From: Pseudomonadales bacterium
GTDB taxonomy: Bacteria; Pseudomonadota; Gammaproteobacteria; Pseudomonadales; Porticoccaceae
Direction: 5' to 3'
Length of the DNA: 64,000 nucleotides
Assembly (NCBI GenBank): GCA_024234435.1
Contig: JACKOF010000001.1
Location: 1,426,001 to 1,490,000 of the forward strand
Shown here: positions 32,752 through 42,165 of the stretch, in pieces
Numbering within the stretch: position 1 is the first letter of the stretch
How the letters are laid out: every line of letters starts with the position of its first letter
Notes under the pieces: model-generated
What the model saw: only the letters and a program-made list of their open reading frames with translations
Told to the model about the DNA's origin: nothing
The model's database searches: none
Program-made: the position numbers and the translations under genes

Positions 32752-33447
32752 ATGACTACCTCAACTGTGGACCACAACACGGATAACGTGGTCGATCTCT
32801 TCACAGGGAAGCCCTACTCTGCTCCATTCAATCGTCGTTTCATCCGCCTGGCCCCTGAGCTGGACGGATTGGAAATGATCTACTCCAACGAATCCCATCC
32901 GGACAAGCTCTTCAGTATCAAGGTGCTTTGCTGGGGGCTGCGTGCGGACGGCGAGATTGTGGGTTTGGTGCCCTGGCTGGATAATATTACAGCCTGCACC
33001 GAAATTCAGGACCCGCTGAATGGACATTGGGAGGGGTATTATGATCCAGGCATAGACGAAATCTTCTTTGATGCTCCCATCCACAAAATACTTGAGCTGG
33101 AAACAGCCGCCGAGTATTACGAGGTTGATTGCGAATATGAAGACGACATTGTGCAGGAGCTTCCCGACACCATCGGTACTCATGCCGTACTTTCGGACGA
33201 TGGCTTCCACAGCCTGACGCTGAAAGAAGTGGTGAGCTGGCAGTTGCATCACAACGGCACAATCAACGGCATGCTGATTGATGATGACAAAGTGGAGAGT
33301 ACTCCCGTATTGCCGGGAGACTGTTGTTTATATCCTGCCAGGGGGAGCGCGGACTTCCGCTATTTTTTCCAGCATCACATTGCCAATAAAATAAAGGCAA
33401 GAGATCCGGAAGCGCTGGCAGCTATCTCCATACTGACAGAGTCCTGA
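32752..33447 (+). CDS. Conserved hypothetical protein
   Basis: 231 residues, acidic and soluble, starting MTTSTVDHNTDNVVDLFTG. AGGAGG lies 6 nt before the ATG, an unusually strong ribosome binding site, implying high translation. Phrases such as KVLCWGLRADGEIVGLVPWL and GHWEGYYDPGIDEIFF suggest a compact beta-rich protein. I do not recognise a family with a known function. Single gene. Confidence 0.75.
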   Translation: MTTSTVDHNTDNVVDLFTGKPYSAPFNRRFIRLAPELDGLEMIYSNESHPDKLFSIKVLCWGLRADGEIVGLVPWLDNITACTEIQDPLNGHWEGYYDPGIDEIFFDAPIHKILELETAAEYYEVDCEYEDDIVQELPDTIGTHAVLSDDGFHSLTLKEVVSWQLHHNGTINGMLIDDDKVESTPVLPGDCCLYPARGSADFRYFFQHHIANKIKARDPEALAAISILTES

Positions 33448-33688
33448 TTGGCTCTGATGTCATAATAAGGAGCTGACGGCACACAGACCGCTACCAGGCG
33501 GGACGGAGTGTCCTTCGAAAAAAGGCCATTAGAATTGGGCTTTCGGTTTTTTATCCTCTGAAATTCTATCTCGAACGATCTGCCATTTTCCAGAGCCGAA
33601 AATACACGAAACGGTAAACTGTCGAGATCTGTCAATTGCTACGGCTTACAATACCCGACAAGACAAGAACATCATGCAAAGGTCGTCA

Positions 33689-34144
33689 ATGAATACCACC
33701 ACAACCTACCTGTTACTGGCCTGCAGCCTGGCAATTGGTTTTTCTCTGGCATCCCAGGCAGGCGTCAACTCGCAATTGCGATTGGCACTCAATTCCCCGG
33801 TTCAGGCCGCCTTTATTTCGTTCCTCATCGGCACGGTTATTCTGGGTTGCATTGCATTGTTCCAGGGTGGCCCCTGGTTCAGGCCGGGCAGCTTGTCGAA
33901 CGTACCCTGGTGGGCCTGGCTGGGCGGTGCTTTTGGCGCATTCAATATTGCGCTATCCGTTATTCTGGCGCCCAGACTGGGGGCACTGACGCTGGCAATA
34001 TCCATTGTCTGTGGGCAAATAATCGCTTCTCTGATTTACGATCAGAATGGCTGGCTGGGTTACCCCAGAATTGAATTATCCTGGCACAGGGCTATGGGAG
34101 CCCTGCTGATTATCGCCGGAGTGTTACTGGTATCAAGAAAGTAG
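33689..34144 (+). CDS. DMT-type small transporter (DUF606/YdcZ-like)
   Basis: 151 residues with four to five membrane segments, beginning MNTTTTYLLLACSLAIGF; the ATG has AAAGG 6 nt upstream. The AGVNSQLRLALNSPVQAAFISF segment and GAFGAFNIALSV are typical of the YdcZ half-size DMT family. Substrate unknown; likely functions as a dimer. Confidence 0.82.
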   Translation: MNTTTTYLLLACSLAIGFSLASQAGVNSQLRLALNSPVQAAFISFLIGTVILGCIALFQGGPWFRPGSLSNVPWWAWLGGAFGAFNIALSVILAPRLGALTLAISIVCGQIIASLIYDQNGWLGYPRIELSWHRAMGALLIIAGVLLVSRK

Positions 34145-34182
34145 ATTCAAAGCAAAGCCGCTTGCCATAAATAACACGCAAT

Positions 34183-34881
34183 TCAGGGTAACGCTGGCAA
34201 CTGCCAGTCAATCGGCACCTGACCCGTTTCCTGCAAATACCGGTTTGCTTTGGAAAAGTGCTTGCACCCCAAAAAGCCACGATGGGCAGACAACGGCGAA
34301 GGGTGCGGTGCTTTCAGCACCAAATGCCGGTCAACATCAATAAAGGCGCCCTTCTTTTGGGCATAACTTCCCCACAGCAGAAACACCAGTCTTTCACGTT
34401 TTGAATTCAATGCCTGGATGGCCCTGTCGGTAAATTGCTCCCAACCTTTGCCCTGATGGGCGCCTGCGTTGGCCTGTTCTACCGTCAATGTTGCGTTCAA
34501 CAACAAAACGCCCTGCTCTGCCCAGTGGCTGAGGCAACCATGCCCGGGAGGGATAAACCCTGTGTCAGACTGCAACTCCTGATACATATTCCGCAATGAC
34601 GGGGGTACAGTAACACCCGCTAATACAGAAAAACACAAGCCATGCGCCTGACCTGGCCCGTGATAAGGGTCCTGCCCCAATATCACAACCTTTACCCGGT
34701 CAAACGGTGTCTGGTCAAAAGCGGCAAACCAGTTAGATGCCGCAGGGTAAATCACCTTACCTGCGGCTTTTTCAGCCTTGATAAATGCCTTTAACTGCTG
34801 CATGTAGGGTTTTTCAAACTCCTCGCCCAGCACTGCCAGCCAACTGGCATCTAATTTAATTTTGTTTGAAGCGGATGACAT
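34183..34881 (-). CDS. ung: Uracil-DNA glycosylase
   Basis: 232 residues from the first ATG (a GTG 9 nt upstream is also possible). The catalytic GQDPYHGPGQAHG motif with active Asp and the HPSPLSAHRG leucine-loop motif are complete. It removes uracil from DNA in base-excision repair. Converges on the DMT transporter. Confidence 0.97.
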   Translation of the reverse strand: MSSASNKIKLDASWLAVLGEEFEKPYMQQLKAFIKAEKAAGKVIYPAASNWFAAFDQTPFDRVKVVILGQDPYHGPGQAHGLCFSVLAGVTVPPSLRNMYQELQSDTGFIPPGHGCLSHWAEQGVLLLNATLTVEQANAGAHQGKGWEQFTDRAIQALNSKRERLVFLLWGSYAQKKGAFIDVDRHLVLKAPHPSPLSAHRGFLGCKHFSKANRYLQETGQVPIDWQLPALP

Positions 34882-35024
34882 CTCGATCACTCATGGAATC
34901 AAACAGCAATAAACCCTAACTACCGGACAAAATCAACTCGAGCAATACTCTTTTTTCCGTCTAATACCGGTTCTATTTGCCCATTTCCAGCATTACACTT
35001 GGTTTTGAATCAAGAGGATGGTGT

Positions 35025-35855
35025 ATGCACAAAATCGGTCTGGCGCTGGGCGGTGGCGGAGCCAAAGGGGTGAGCCATGTCCTTATGCTTGAAGCACTGG
35101 AAGAACTTGGCTTGAGGCCCAGCTATGTAACCGGCACCAGTATTGGCGCACTCATTGGCGCGATGTACTGCGGTGGAAAAACTGCAGCCGAATTACGGGA
35201 GATATTTCTTGAGTTCAGCCTGAAGGAAAATGAAAGCCTGAAACACCTTGTCACCCGTAAACACATCTTCAAATGGATGGACTTTGTTAAACCGCAGTTC
35301 CGGGGAAAGGGATTGGTCCGAGTGGAAAACCTGCTCAATTATCTGTTTTCATCAGTACCCGCGAAGACCTTTTCGGAACTGAATATTCCCCTGAAAATTG
35401 TCGCTACCGATTTCTGGAGCCGGAAACAGGTGGTACAGTCCAGAGGGGCATTAATTCCGGCAATCCGGGCCAGCATGTCAATGCCCGGCCTATTCGAACC
35501 GATCACGCTTGGGGAACGGGTGTTAATCGATGGCGGCGCAGTTAACCCGGTTCCTTTCGATTTATTGCCTGAAAGCTGTGATTTAACCATCGCTGTGGAC
35601 GTACTGGGCCAGCGCTCTGCTACGGTCGGGGAAATTCCATCGCTATCGGAAGCCGTTTTTAATACTTTCCAGATCATGCAAAAAAGTATCATTCGGGAGA
35701 AACTGAAGACTTCTTCACCGGACATTTTTATCGAACCGAAAATCTCGAATATACGCGTTCTCGAGTTTTATAAAGCCCACGAGATATTTGCCCAGGCGAA
35801 AGGGGCAAAAAGCTATCTGAAGCGCTGCATTACGCAACATCTTGAAGCGGGTTAA
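35025..35855 (+). CDS. Patatin-like phospholipase (RssA family)
   Basis: 276 residues from an ATG with GAGG 7 nt upstream. Oxyanion loop LGGGGAKG, nucleophile Ser in GTSIGAL, and catalytic Asp in VLIDGGAVNP make the Ser-Asp dyad complete. No signal peptide, so probably cytoplasmic or inner-membrane-peripheral. Substrate not known. Same strand as the persulfide dioxygenase gene but separated by 86 nt. Confidence 0.9.
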   Translation: MHKIGLALGGGGAKGVSHVLMLEALEELGLRPSYVTGTSIGALIGAMYCGGKTAAELREIFLEFSLKENESLKHLVTRKHIFKWMDFVKPQFRGKGLVRVENLLNYLFSSVPAKTFSELNIPLKIVATDFWSRKQVVQSRGALIPAIRASMSMPGLFEPITLGERVLIDGGAVNPVPFDLLPESCDLTIAVDVLGQRSATVGEIPSLSEAVFNTFQIMQKSIIREKLKTSSPDIFIEPKISNIRVLEFYKAHEIFAQAKGAKSYLKRCITQHLEAG

Positions 35856-35941
35856 CCGCCAAGTCAGAGGTCTTCTTCATCATCTTTTATTATCGGCCTA
35901 TACTGACCGAAGCAAAGTGCTCTTAACACGAAGGAAAAGTC

Positions 35942-36997
35942 ATGATATTCAGACAACTCTTTGATCAGACTTCATCAACTTATACCTATCTTCTGGCCGA
36001 TGAAACTACGCGCGAAGCCGTTATTATCGACCCGGTTTATGAGCAATCCCGACGAGATACCGCACTTATACATGAGCTTGACCTAAAACTGCTCTATACC
36101 CTAGACACTCACTGTCATGCAGACCACGTGACGGGATCCTGGTTAATGCGACACCACACTGGTTGCAAAATTGCCTGCGCTAAAGTTATTGGTGCCGAGA
36201 ACACCGATACAGCACTCATCCACGGCGACAAAATTCGGTTTGGGCATTGCAGCCTGTCAGCCAGAGCAACCCCCGGACACACAGATGGCTGTATCAGCTT
36301 TGTAACCGAAGACCAAACGATGGTTTTTACCGGCGACGCTCTGCTTATCCGGGGCTGCGGCCGATCGGACTTCCAGCAAGGTAGCCCACACCGGTTATAT
36401 CACTCCATAAAAGAGCAGATATTCACCCTGCCAGATGATTGTGCCGTTTATCCTGGTCACGATTACGCGGGTAGAACCTCAAGTACCGTTGCCGAAGAAA
36501 AACAGTACAATCCCCGCCTGGGCGGTTCGGCGAATGAAGATGACTTTGTCGGCTACATGTCCGCCATGCAGTTACCACACCCAAAACATCTGGCTGTCGC
36601 TCTGCCAGCCAACATGCGCTGTGGAATGCCCGAAAATGGCGAAATACCTGCTGAACCTGACTGGGCTCCGGTCACGAATACATTTGCAGGGTTTTCCGAA
36701 ATATCGCCGGACTGGGTCGCTCGCAATCGCCAAGCCGTGCATATTCTGGATGTTCGTAACGAACAGGAAATTGCCGTTGATCACGGTACTATTGTCGGCT
36801 CACAGCTCATTCCTCTGGACAGTTTGCGCGACAGAATTTCTGAAATACCTTCAGAAAAACCGGTAGTCACTCTTTGTCGATCCGGGCGCCGCTCGGCACT
36901 TGCCGTAGGCATACTACAAAATGCCGGTTTTGAACGGGTGGCGAATGTGGCTGGAGGTATGCTGCGCTGGCAGGAAGAGGGGCTGTCACTCCAGTAA
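35942..36997 (+). CDS. Persulfide dioxygenase-rhodanese fusion (ETHE1-like)
   Basis: 351 residues. Metallo-beta-lactamase fold at 1-245 with iron ligands in THCHADHVTG, ATPGHTDG, FTGDALLIRGCGR and YPGHDY. A rhodanese domain follows (about 250-350) with catalytic Cys in VVTLCRSGRRSALAV. Such fusions oxidise glutathione persulfide and transfer sulfur between thiosulfate and glutathione, detoxifying sulfide. AAGGAAAAGTC precedes the ATG. Single gene. Confidence 0.88.
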   Translation: MIFRQLFDQTSSTYTYLLADETTREAVIIDPVYEQSRRDTALIHELDLKLLYTLDTHCHADHVTGSWLMRHHTGCKIACAKVIGAENTDTALIHGDKIRFGHCSLSARATPGHTDGCISFVTEDQTMVFTGDALLIRGCGRSDFQQGSPHRLYHSIKEQIFTLPDDCAVYPGHDYAGRTSSTVAEEKQYNPRLGGSANEDDFVGYMSAMQLPHPKHLAVALPANMRCGMPENGEIPAEPDWAPVTNTFAGFSEISPDWVARNRQAVHILDVRNEQEIAVDHGTIVGSQLIPLDSLRDRISEIPSEKPVVTLCRSGRRSALAVGILQNAGFERVANVAGGMLRWQEEGLSLQ

Positions 36998-37065
36998 TAC
37001 CTGTTCAACGCCTGCTTCTGCTTATCTTCTGATTAAACCAGGCTATTTAACTAAAGGCACACACA

Positions 37066-37090
37066 GAAGGCCAGTCAGTGACTGGCCTTC
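37066..37090. terminator. Inverted repeat between convergent genes
   Basis: GAAGGCCAGT and ACTGGCCTTC form a 10-bp stem around CAGTG (the inner bases can extend it). It lies between the ends of the persulfide dioxygenase and comEA-like genes. The T tract is poor, so a bidirectional terminator is likely but not certain. Confidence 0.6.
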
Positions 37091-37131
37091 CATATGACGC
37101 CCTTGCGGGCAAGCTGAGTTATATAAAAGCA

Positions 37132-37458
37132 TTACTTGAGTGCGATCAGATGTCGATTTTTTGACAACAATTTTTCACCAATACCTTTTATTTCCAGCAG
37201 TTGATCCACAGAAGTAAAGGAACCATTTGTATTTCGGTAAGCCACAATAGCCTCCGCACGTTTCAGGCCTACCCCGATGAGGGTATCGGCCAGCTCCTCA
37301 GCACTCGCACTGTTAATGTTCACGGTGGCTGCTTGTACAGCTTTAGAAATGGAACTGGATACGCCTGACGTATCCGCGACAGCTGGTAGCTGGCAGGCCA
37401 ATAAAGCGCCGAGAAGAATAAACAGAGGTGGTTTACTAAAGAATTTTAGCATTGTCAT
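37132..37458 (-). CDS. ComEA-family helix-hairpin-helix DNA-binding protein
   Basis: 108 residues from an ATG with AAGGAG 6 nt upstream. Signal peptide (LLGALLACQLPAVA), then the ComEA double HhH: VNINSASAEELADTLIGVG and LLEIKGIGEKLL. Periplasmic proteins of this type bind incoming DNA during natural transformation, but short ComEA homologues also occur in non-competent bacteria. It lies downstream of pyrF on the same strand. Confidence 0.87.
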   Translation of the reverse strand: MTMLKFFSKPPLFILLGALLACQLPAVADTSGVSSSISKAVQAATVNINSASAEELADTLIGVGLKRAEAIVAYRNTNGSFTSVDQLLEIKGIGEKLLSKNRHLIALK

Positions 37459-37519
37459 AACTGACTCCTTGTGCCAAAGGCACTCCATGTTAAATAACGG
37501 TACTCCATGTACCGTGAGA

Positions 37520-38233
37520 CTAATCTTGCTGAATTTCGCGATTGATAGCAAGCAGTGATTCAAGCGGATTGTCAGAACGAGTAATCGGTCTACCGATGAC
37601 CAGATAACTACTGCCATTGGAAATAGCTTCTGCTGGGGTCACGACCCTTCTCTGATCGTCAGCCTGTGCAGAGAGGGGGCGGATACCCGGAGTCACCAGT
37701 GTAAAGTCCTGACCAAATTGATGCCTGAGGCTACTGGCTTCCATAGCAGAAGAGACGACCCCGTCCATTCCGGCACTCTTTGCCAAAGAAGCCAGGCGTA
37801 TGACCTGCTCTTCTGGCGAAGCCGCTATACCCAGCTCCTGCAAGTCACTTTGTTGCATGCTTGTCAGCACTGTCACCGCGATCAGTAACATATCACTGTT
37901 ACGCTGGGCCAGAACCTCTCTTGAGGCCTCCATCATTCTGCGCCCCCCCGAGGCATGTAGGTCTGTCATCCACACACCAAGATCTGCAGCGGCGGCAACC
38001 GCCATGGCAACCGTATTGGGAATATCATGAAATTTAAGATCCAGAAAAACATCAAACCCGCGCTTGACCAATCTATCGACAAAAGCAGGCCCAGCCAGGG
38101 TAAAAAGCTCCTTACCCACCTTTAATTTGCAGGTATCGGGACTAACACTGTCCACAAACGCTTCCGCCTCTCTACTGGATGAATAATCCAGGGCGACAAT
38201 GACACGGCTTTCGCCCACTGATATCTTGTGCAT
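37520..38233 (-). CDS. pyrF: Orotidine 5'-phosphate decarboxylase
   Basis: 237 residues. Catalytic DLKFHDIPNT motif with Lys, phosphate loop VTPGIRPLSA, and C-terminal VIGRPIT. It makes UMP from OMP in pyrimidine synthesis. Placement after lapB and before a comEA-like gene matches Pseudomonas and E. coli neighbourhoods. Confidence 0.97.
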   Translation of the reverse strand: MHKISVGESRVIVALDYSSSREAEAFVDSVSPDTCKLKVGKELFTLAGPAFVDRLVKRGFDVFLDLKFHDIPNTVAMAVAAAADLGVWMTDLHASGGRRMMEASREVLAQRNSDMLLIAVTVLTSMQQSDLQELGIAASPEEQVIRLASLAKSAGMDGVVSSAMEASSLRHQFGQDFTLVTPGIRPLSAQADDQRRVVTPAEAISNGSSYLVIGRPITRSDNPLESLLAINREIQQD

Positions 38234-38343
38234 TGAGTTTCTCTTTATGATTTTCTAAAAATATTCATCGATCGAAGACCGCCAACCGCACCGAAAAGCT
38301 ACATTCTGAAACCATCCGGTCCCTGCTCAACCAGCAAAATAAC

Positions 38344-39522
38344 CTAAAATGCCTGTGTCGGTTTCACCGTCTCCCAGCTTCTGCACTGGGGACACAACCA
38401 GTGAAGCTGCTCACCAGTGAATCCGCATTTGTCGCAGTGATACCCTGGCGTCTCTTCTATCAGTTTGTCGACAGCGGACTTGATCATTTTCAACTGCTCC
38501 TGCAGGCGGCGGTAAGTATCATTATCCGTGTCGTCCGTTTTGGCATCAATATCCAACAGAGCCCGGATGCCCATTGCGGAGGGGCACTGCTCAAGAAAGT
38601 CGGCTATCATTTCCTTGAAATCGACTTGAAAATCGGCAGATGCCCTCGGGGCCAGATAGCTCAAAACACGAGGGTCACGAAACCTGATCAGCCAGTCCCC
38701 CAACAACTCGACAAAATCAGCTTGCCTGTCGAGTTGCTCGTAACACCGGGCCAAAGAATCCAGAGCCTCCGGCAGCATGGCCCTATCCTGATCAGGAATT
38801 CGGGCGTAGTGTTCAATCGCCTCGGCATAACGGCCACCTTTTTCGGACAGCTTGCCAGTAAGCAAGCTGACTCTCACAGAATTTCGTCTGATTTTTTTTG
38901 CCTGTTTTAGCGGTATAACCGCTTTATCCCAATCCTGCCTACCCATGGCTTCAAATGCCTGTTCACAATAAAACTGGCAAAGCTCCACAGAAAGCCGGTC
39001 CCGGCTGGCAGGAAAAAGTCCCTGACGGCAATAACTGGCAGCCCTGATAGCCTTCTCCCACTCATGCTCGTCCTGATAAAGCTCCATGAGATGCCTGGCA
39101 GCTTCATAACTAAAGTGCCCGTCACTCTCAACCAGTTCCAGTAACAGTCGTTCTGCCCTGTCCAGTAAACCTGCTTTCAGAAAATCCTTCGCCAGCTCCA
39201 ATTGAGCCTGCTGCAGTTGCTGTTGAGTCAGTACCGTTCTGGAAAGCAGATTCTGGTGAACTTTAATTGCCCGCTCAACCTCACCTCGCTGTCGCATTAA
39301 CTGGCCGATGGCAAAATGTGTTTCCAGCGTATCTGCATTGACGCCGACCGAGCTGATAAATGTTTCCAGTGCTTCGTCCGGTTGCTGGTCTATCGCAAGA
39401 TTGATACCCGCAGCATAGTTGGCAGGTAAACCTGACTGCTGATGATCTTTGCAGCTACGACGCCCCAGATACCAGGCCAAAGCCAGCGCTACTAAAGCTG
39501 CCAGAAGATAGAGTATCTCCAT
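38344..39522 (-). CDS. lapB: LPS assembly protein LapB (YciM)
   Basis: 392 residues from an ATG with AAAGG 7 nt upstream. One N-terminal membrane anchor (MEILYLLAALVALALAW), about seven TPR units, and a C-terminal rubredoxin-type zinc site (CDKCGF...CPQCRSW). LapB adapts FtsH-mediated turnover of LpxC and so sets LPS level. It follows lapA by 41 nt. Confidence 0.95.
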   Translation of the reverse strand: MEILYLLAALVALALAWYLGRRSCKDHQQSGLPANYAAGINLAIDQQPDEALETFISSVGVNADTLETHFAIGQLMRQRGEVERAIKVHQNLLSRTVLTQQQLQQAQLELAKDFLKAGLLDRAERLLLELVESDGHFSYEAARHLMELYQDEHEWEKAIRAASYCRQGLFPASRDRLSVELCQFYCEQAFEAMGRQDWDKAVIPLKQAKKIRRNSVRVSLLTGKLSEKGGRYAEAIEHYARIPDQDRAMLPEALDSLARCYEQLDRQADFVELLGDWLIRFRDPRVLSYLAPRASADFQVDFKEMIADFLEQCPSAMGIRALLDIDAKTDDTDNDTYRRLQEQLKMIKSAVDKLIEETPGYHCDKCGFTGEQLHWLCPQCRSWETVKPTQAF

Positions 39523-39563
39523 AGATCTGCCTTTCAGAAAAACTGTGTCGGAAACCGCTCGCG

Positions 39564-39827
39564 CTACAGGCCCGCTTTGCGCAATTGCCGCCGAAGACTG
39601 TTCAACTGCTTCTTTTGCCTCAGAAGCTGTGGCCAGCCACAGAGTAAGCCAAACAGACAACCGACCGTAAAGGCCAACAGTATCCATAATCCTGTGGGCA
39701 GTTCCTGCAGCTTAAATCCTGCCAGCCGAACCATGACAGGCTCAGGGTTGTCCACCACGACCCAAACCCCAATTACAATAGCCATAACACCGATTACAAT
39801 CCACCACAACAGCTTCAGTTTTCCCAT
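39564..39827 (-). CDS. lapA: LPS assembly protein LapA
   Basis: 87 residues with two membrane segments and the DUF1049 signature around VDNPEPVMVRLAGFKLQELP, ending in a basic coiled tail (LRQKKQLNSLRRQLRK). Partner of LapB. A GTG one codon upstream is an alternative start. Lies between ihfB and lapB as in most gammaproteobacteria. Confidence 0.92.
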   Translation of the reverse strand: MGKLKLLWWIVIGVMAIVIGVWVVVDNPEPVMVRLAGFKLQELPTGLWILLAFTVGCLFGLLCGWPQLLRQKKQLNSLRRQLRKAGL

Positions 39828-39871
39828 CACCCTTCACCCGGCCAAGATTTCATATGGATAGTCTACAAAAA

Positions 39872-39904
39872 AAATCCAAAAAAAAAGCAAGATTTTCATC
39901 TTGC
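39872..39904 (-). terminator. Rho-independent terminator after ihfB
   Basis: On the minus strand GCAAGAT-GAAA-ATCTTGC makes a 7-bp stem with a stable GAAA tetraloop, followed by a nine-T run. It separates ihfB from lapA, so lapAB needs read-through or its own promoter. Confidence 0.9.
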
Positions 39905-39931
39905 CTTTCATTGTAACCAAAGCCGGACAGA

Positions 39932-40228
39932 TTAGCTTTCGCTATTCAGGCTCAAGTTGACCCGATCCCGTAGATCCTTGCCCGGCTTGAAGTAGGGAAC
40001 ATATTTACCTGACAACTCGACAGAAGCACCGGTTTTCGGGTTACGACCAATCCTGGGTGCACGAAAATGCAGGGAAAAACTGCCAAAGCCCCGGATTTCA
40101 ATCCGCGAATTATTCACCAGCGAATGAGTCATTTTTTCAAGCACCATCTTCACCGCCAGTTCTACATCGCGTGGAGGCAGTTGCTCCTGCTTCGTCACCA
40201 GACGTTCAATTAATTCGGACTTGGTCAT
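39932..40228 (-). CDS. ihfB: Integration host factor beta subunit
   Basis: 98 residues. HU/IHF fold with the DNA-intercalating beta arm FRAPRIGRNPKTG and the GFGSF turn. With IhfA it bends DNA at specific sites for recombination, replication and transcription; possible host factor for the island integrase. It follows rpsA, its usual neighbour. Confidence 0.97.
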   Translation of the reverse strand: MTKSELIERLVTKQEQLPPRDVELAVKMVLEKMTHSLVNNSRIEIRGFGSFSLHFRAPRIGRNPKTGASVELSGKYVPYFKPGKDLRDRVNLSLNSES

Positions 40229-40255
40229 ATTATTATTCTGCCTTAATTCTGAAGC

Positions 40256-40276
40256 CGGGGCAGCACAGCTGCCCCG
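40256..40276 (-). promoter_or_regulatory. GC-rich hairpin between rpsA and ihfB
   Basis: CGGGGCAGC and GCTGCCCCG form a perfect 9-bp stem with a 3-nt loop. There is no following T run, so it is more likely a partial terminator or RNA-processing/stability element that sets the rpsA:ihfB ratio. Confidence 0.5.
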
Positions 40277-40290
40277 ACGTTTACCAGACT

Positions 40291-41970
40291 TCAGTCTTTG
40301 CTTTCCATTTGCGCTTTAATCAGATCACCAATTGTCGCTGGAGCAGCATTCTCTGTTTCAGACTTCTGATGCTCGCGAATGGCGTCTTTCTCTTCATCAA
40401 AGTCTTTTGCTTTAACAGAAAGATTAATCACACGATTTTTGCGATCAATATTGACGATTTTCGCTTCCACTTCATCGCCAACACTGAGGACGTTGCGCGC
40501 ATCTTCAACACGATCCCTCGAAAGCTCAGATGCTTTCAGTTGTCCTTCAACATCTTCAGCAAGCGTGATAACCGCAGCTTTCGCATCAACTTCTTTCACA
40601 GTGCCGGTAACAATAGAGCCGCGATCATTAGCCGAAAGGAAGCTGGATACAGGGTCATCTGCCAATTGTTTGATACCGAGAGAAATACGTTCTCTCTCTG
40701 AATCGACTGCCAAGATAACGGTTTCAACTTCGTCGCCTTTCTTGAATTCATGAACAGCTTCTTCACCTGCCTCATTCCAGGAAATATCAGACATATGAAC
40801 CAAACCATCAATACCGCCATCAAGACCAATGAAAATACCAAAATCGGTAATTGACTTGATGCTGCCGGAGATCTTGTCGCCTTTATTGTGCTTGGCTGCA
40901 AAATCATCCCACGGGTTGGTATGGCACTGCTTGATACCCAGAGAAATACGGCGACGTTCCTGATCAATATCGAGAATCATCACTTCTACTTCGTCACCAA
41001 GCTGAACAACCTTGGACGGATGGATATTCTTGTTAGTCCAATCCATTTCTGAAACATGCACCAGACCTTCAACACCATCTTCCAGCTCGGCAAAACAACC
41101 ATAGTCGGTCAAGTTGGTCACTTTGGCTTTTACACGTGCCCCTTCCGGATAACGATTGGTAATATCGCCCCAGGGGTCTTCGCCGGTCTGCTTCATGCCC
41201 AGAGATACACGATTGCGCTCTCTATCGAATTTCAACACTTTAACGTCAATTTCATCACCGACATTTACAATTTCACTCGGATGCTTGATACGCTTCCATG
41301 ACATATCGGTAATATGCAGCAGGCCATCGATTCCGCCCAGATCAACGAAGGCACCGTAATCTGTCAGGTTCTTGACAATACCTTTCAGCTCCACACCTTC
41401 ATCCAGATTAGCCAGTAGCTCTTCGCGCTCGGCACTATTGGACTGTTCCATCACCGCGCGGCGGGAAACAACAAGATTATTGCGTTTTTGATCCAGCTTA
41501 ATCACTTTGAATTCAAGTGGTTTGTCTTCGAGGTGTGCCGTGTCACGTATTGGACGCACATCAACCAGTGAACCGGGCAGGAATGCACGCAGACCGTTCA
41601 GATCAACAGTGAAGCCGCCTTTCACTTTGCCGCTAATAACACCCGTGACCACTTTATCTTCATTATGGGCAGTTTCCAGCTCAATCCAGGATTCTGCACG
41701 ACGCGCTTTCTCGCGAGACAGGCGGGTGGCACCAAATCCGTCTTCAACCGACTCCAGGGCAACCTGAACTTCGTCACCCGGCTGCAGGCTCAGTTCGCCA
41801 TTGGCATCCAAAAACTGGTTAACGGGAATCACACCTTCGGATTTAAGCCCGGCATGAACCGTTACCCAGTCTTTATCAATATCAATTACCACACCGGTTA
41901 CGATCGCACCGGGGGTCATTTCAACGCTTTTTAAACTTTCTTCAAATAGATCTGCGAAACTTTCGCTCAT
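40291..41970 (-). CDS. rpsA: 30S ribosomal protein S1
   Basis: 559 residues with six S1 RNA-binding repeats, roughly at 20-87, 105-171, 192-260, 277-347, 364-434 and 451-519; typical phrases are GAFVDLGGIDGLLHITDMSW and GCFAELEDGVEGLVHVSEMD. It binds mRNA leaders during translation initiation. Length equals that of other gammaproteobacterial S1. Lies between cmk and ihfB. Confidence 0.98.
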   Translation of the reverse strand: MSESFADLFEESLKSVEMTPGAIVTGVVIDIDKDWVTVHAGLKSEGVIPVNQFLDANGELSLQPGDEVQVALESVEDGFGATRLSREKARRAESWIELETAHNEDKVVTGVISGKVKGGFTVDLNGLRAFLPGSLVDVRPIRDTAHLEDKPLEFKVIKLDQKRNNLVVSRRAVMEQSNSAEREELLANLDEGVELKGIVKNLTDYGAFVDLGGIDGLLHITDMSWKRIKHPSEIVNVGDEIDVKVLKFDRERNRVSLGMKQTGEDPWGDITNRYPEGARVKAKVTNLTDYGCFAELEDGVEGLVHVSEMDWTNKNIHPSKVVQLGDEVEVMILDIDQERRRISLGIKQCHTNPWDDFAAKHNKGDKISGSIKSITDFGIFIGLDGGIDGLVHMSDISWNEAGEEAVHEFKKGDEVETVILAVDSERERISLGIKQLADDPVSSFLSANDRGSIVTGTVKEVDAKAAVITLAEDVEGQLKASELSRDRVEDARNVLSVGDEVEAKIVNIDRKNRVINLSVKAKDFDEEKDAIREHQKSETENAAPATIGDLIKAQMESKD

Positions 41971-42165
41971 TGGATTATTACCTGTAAAAACGAGTCCTCA
42001 GCATCACCGTAAAAGCCTCAGCCCCGACTCTTAACCACGCTGCCAGTAACGTGGGCTATTCATATTAAGACTGACTGGCGTATTTCTGGCTAACGCCCGA
42101 CAGCCTTCCGTTCACAACTCAAAGGGCTTTTTAAGCAAACGCCTGATTCAGGCAATGTTAAAATT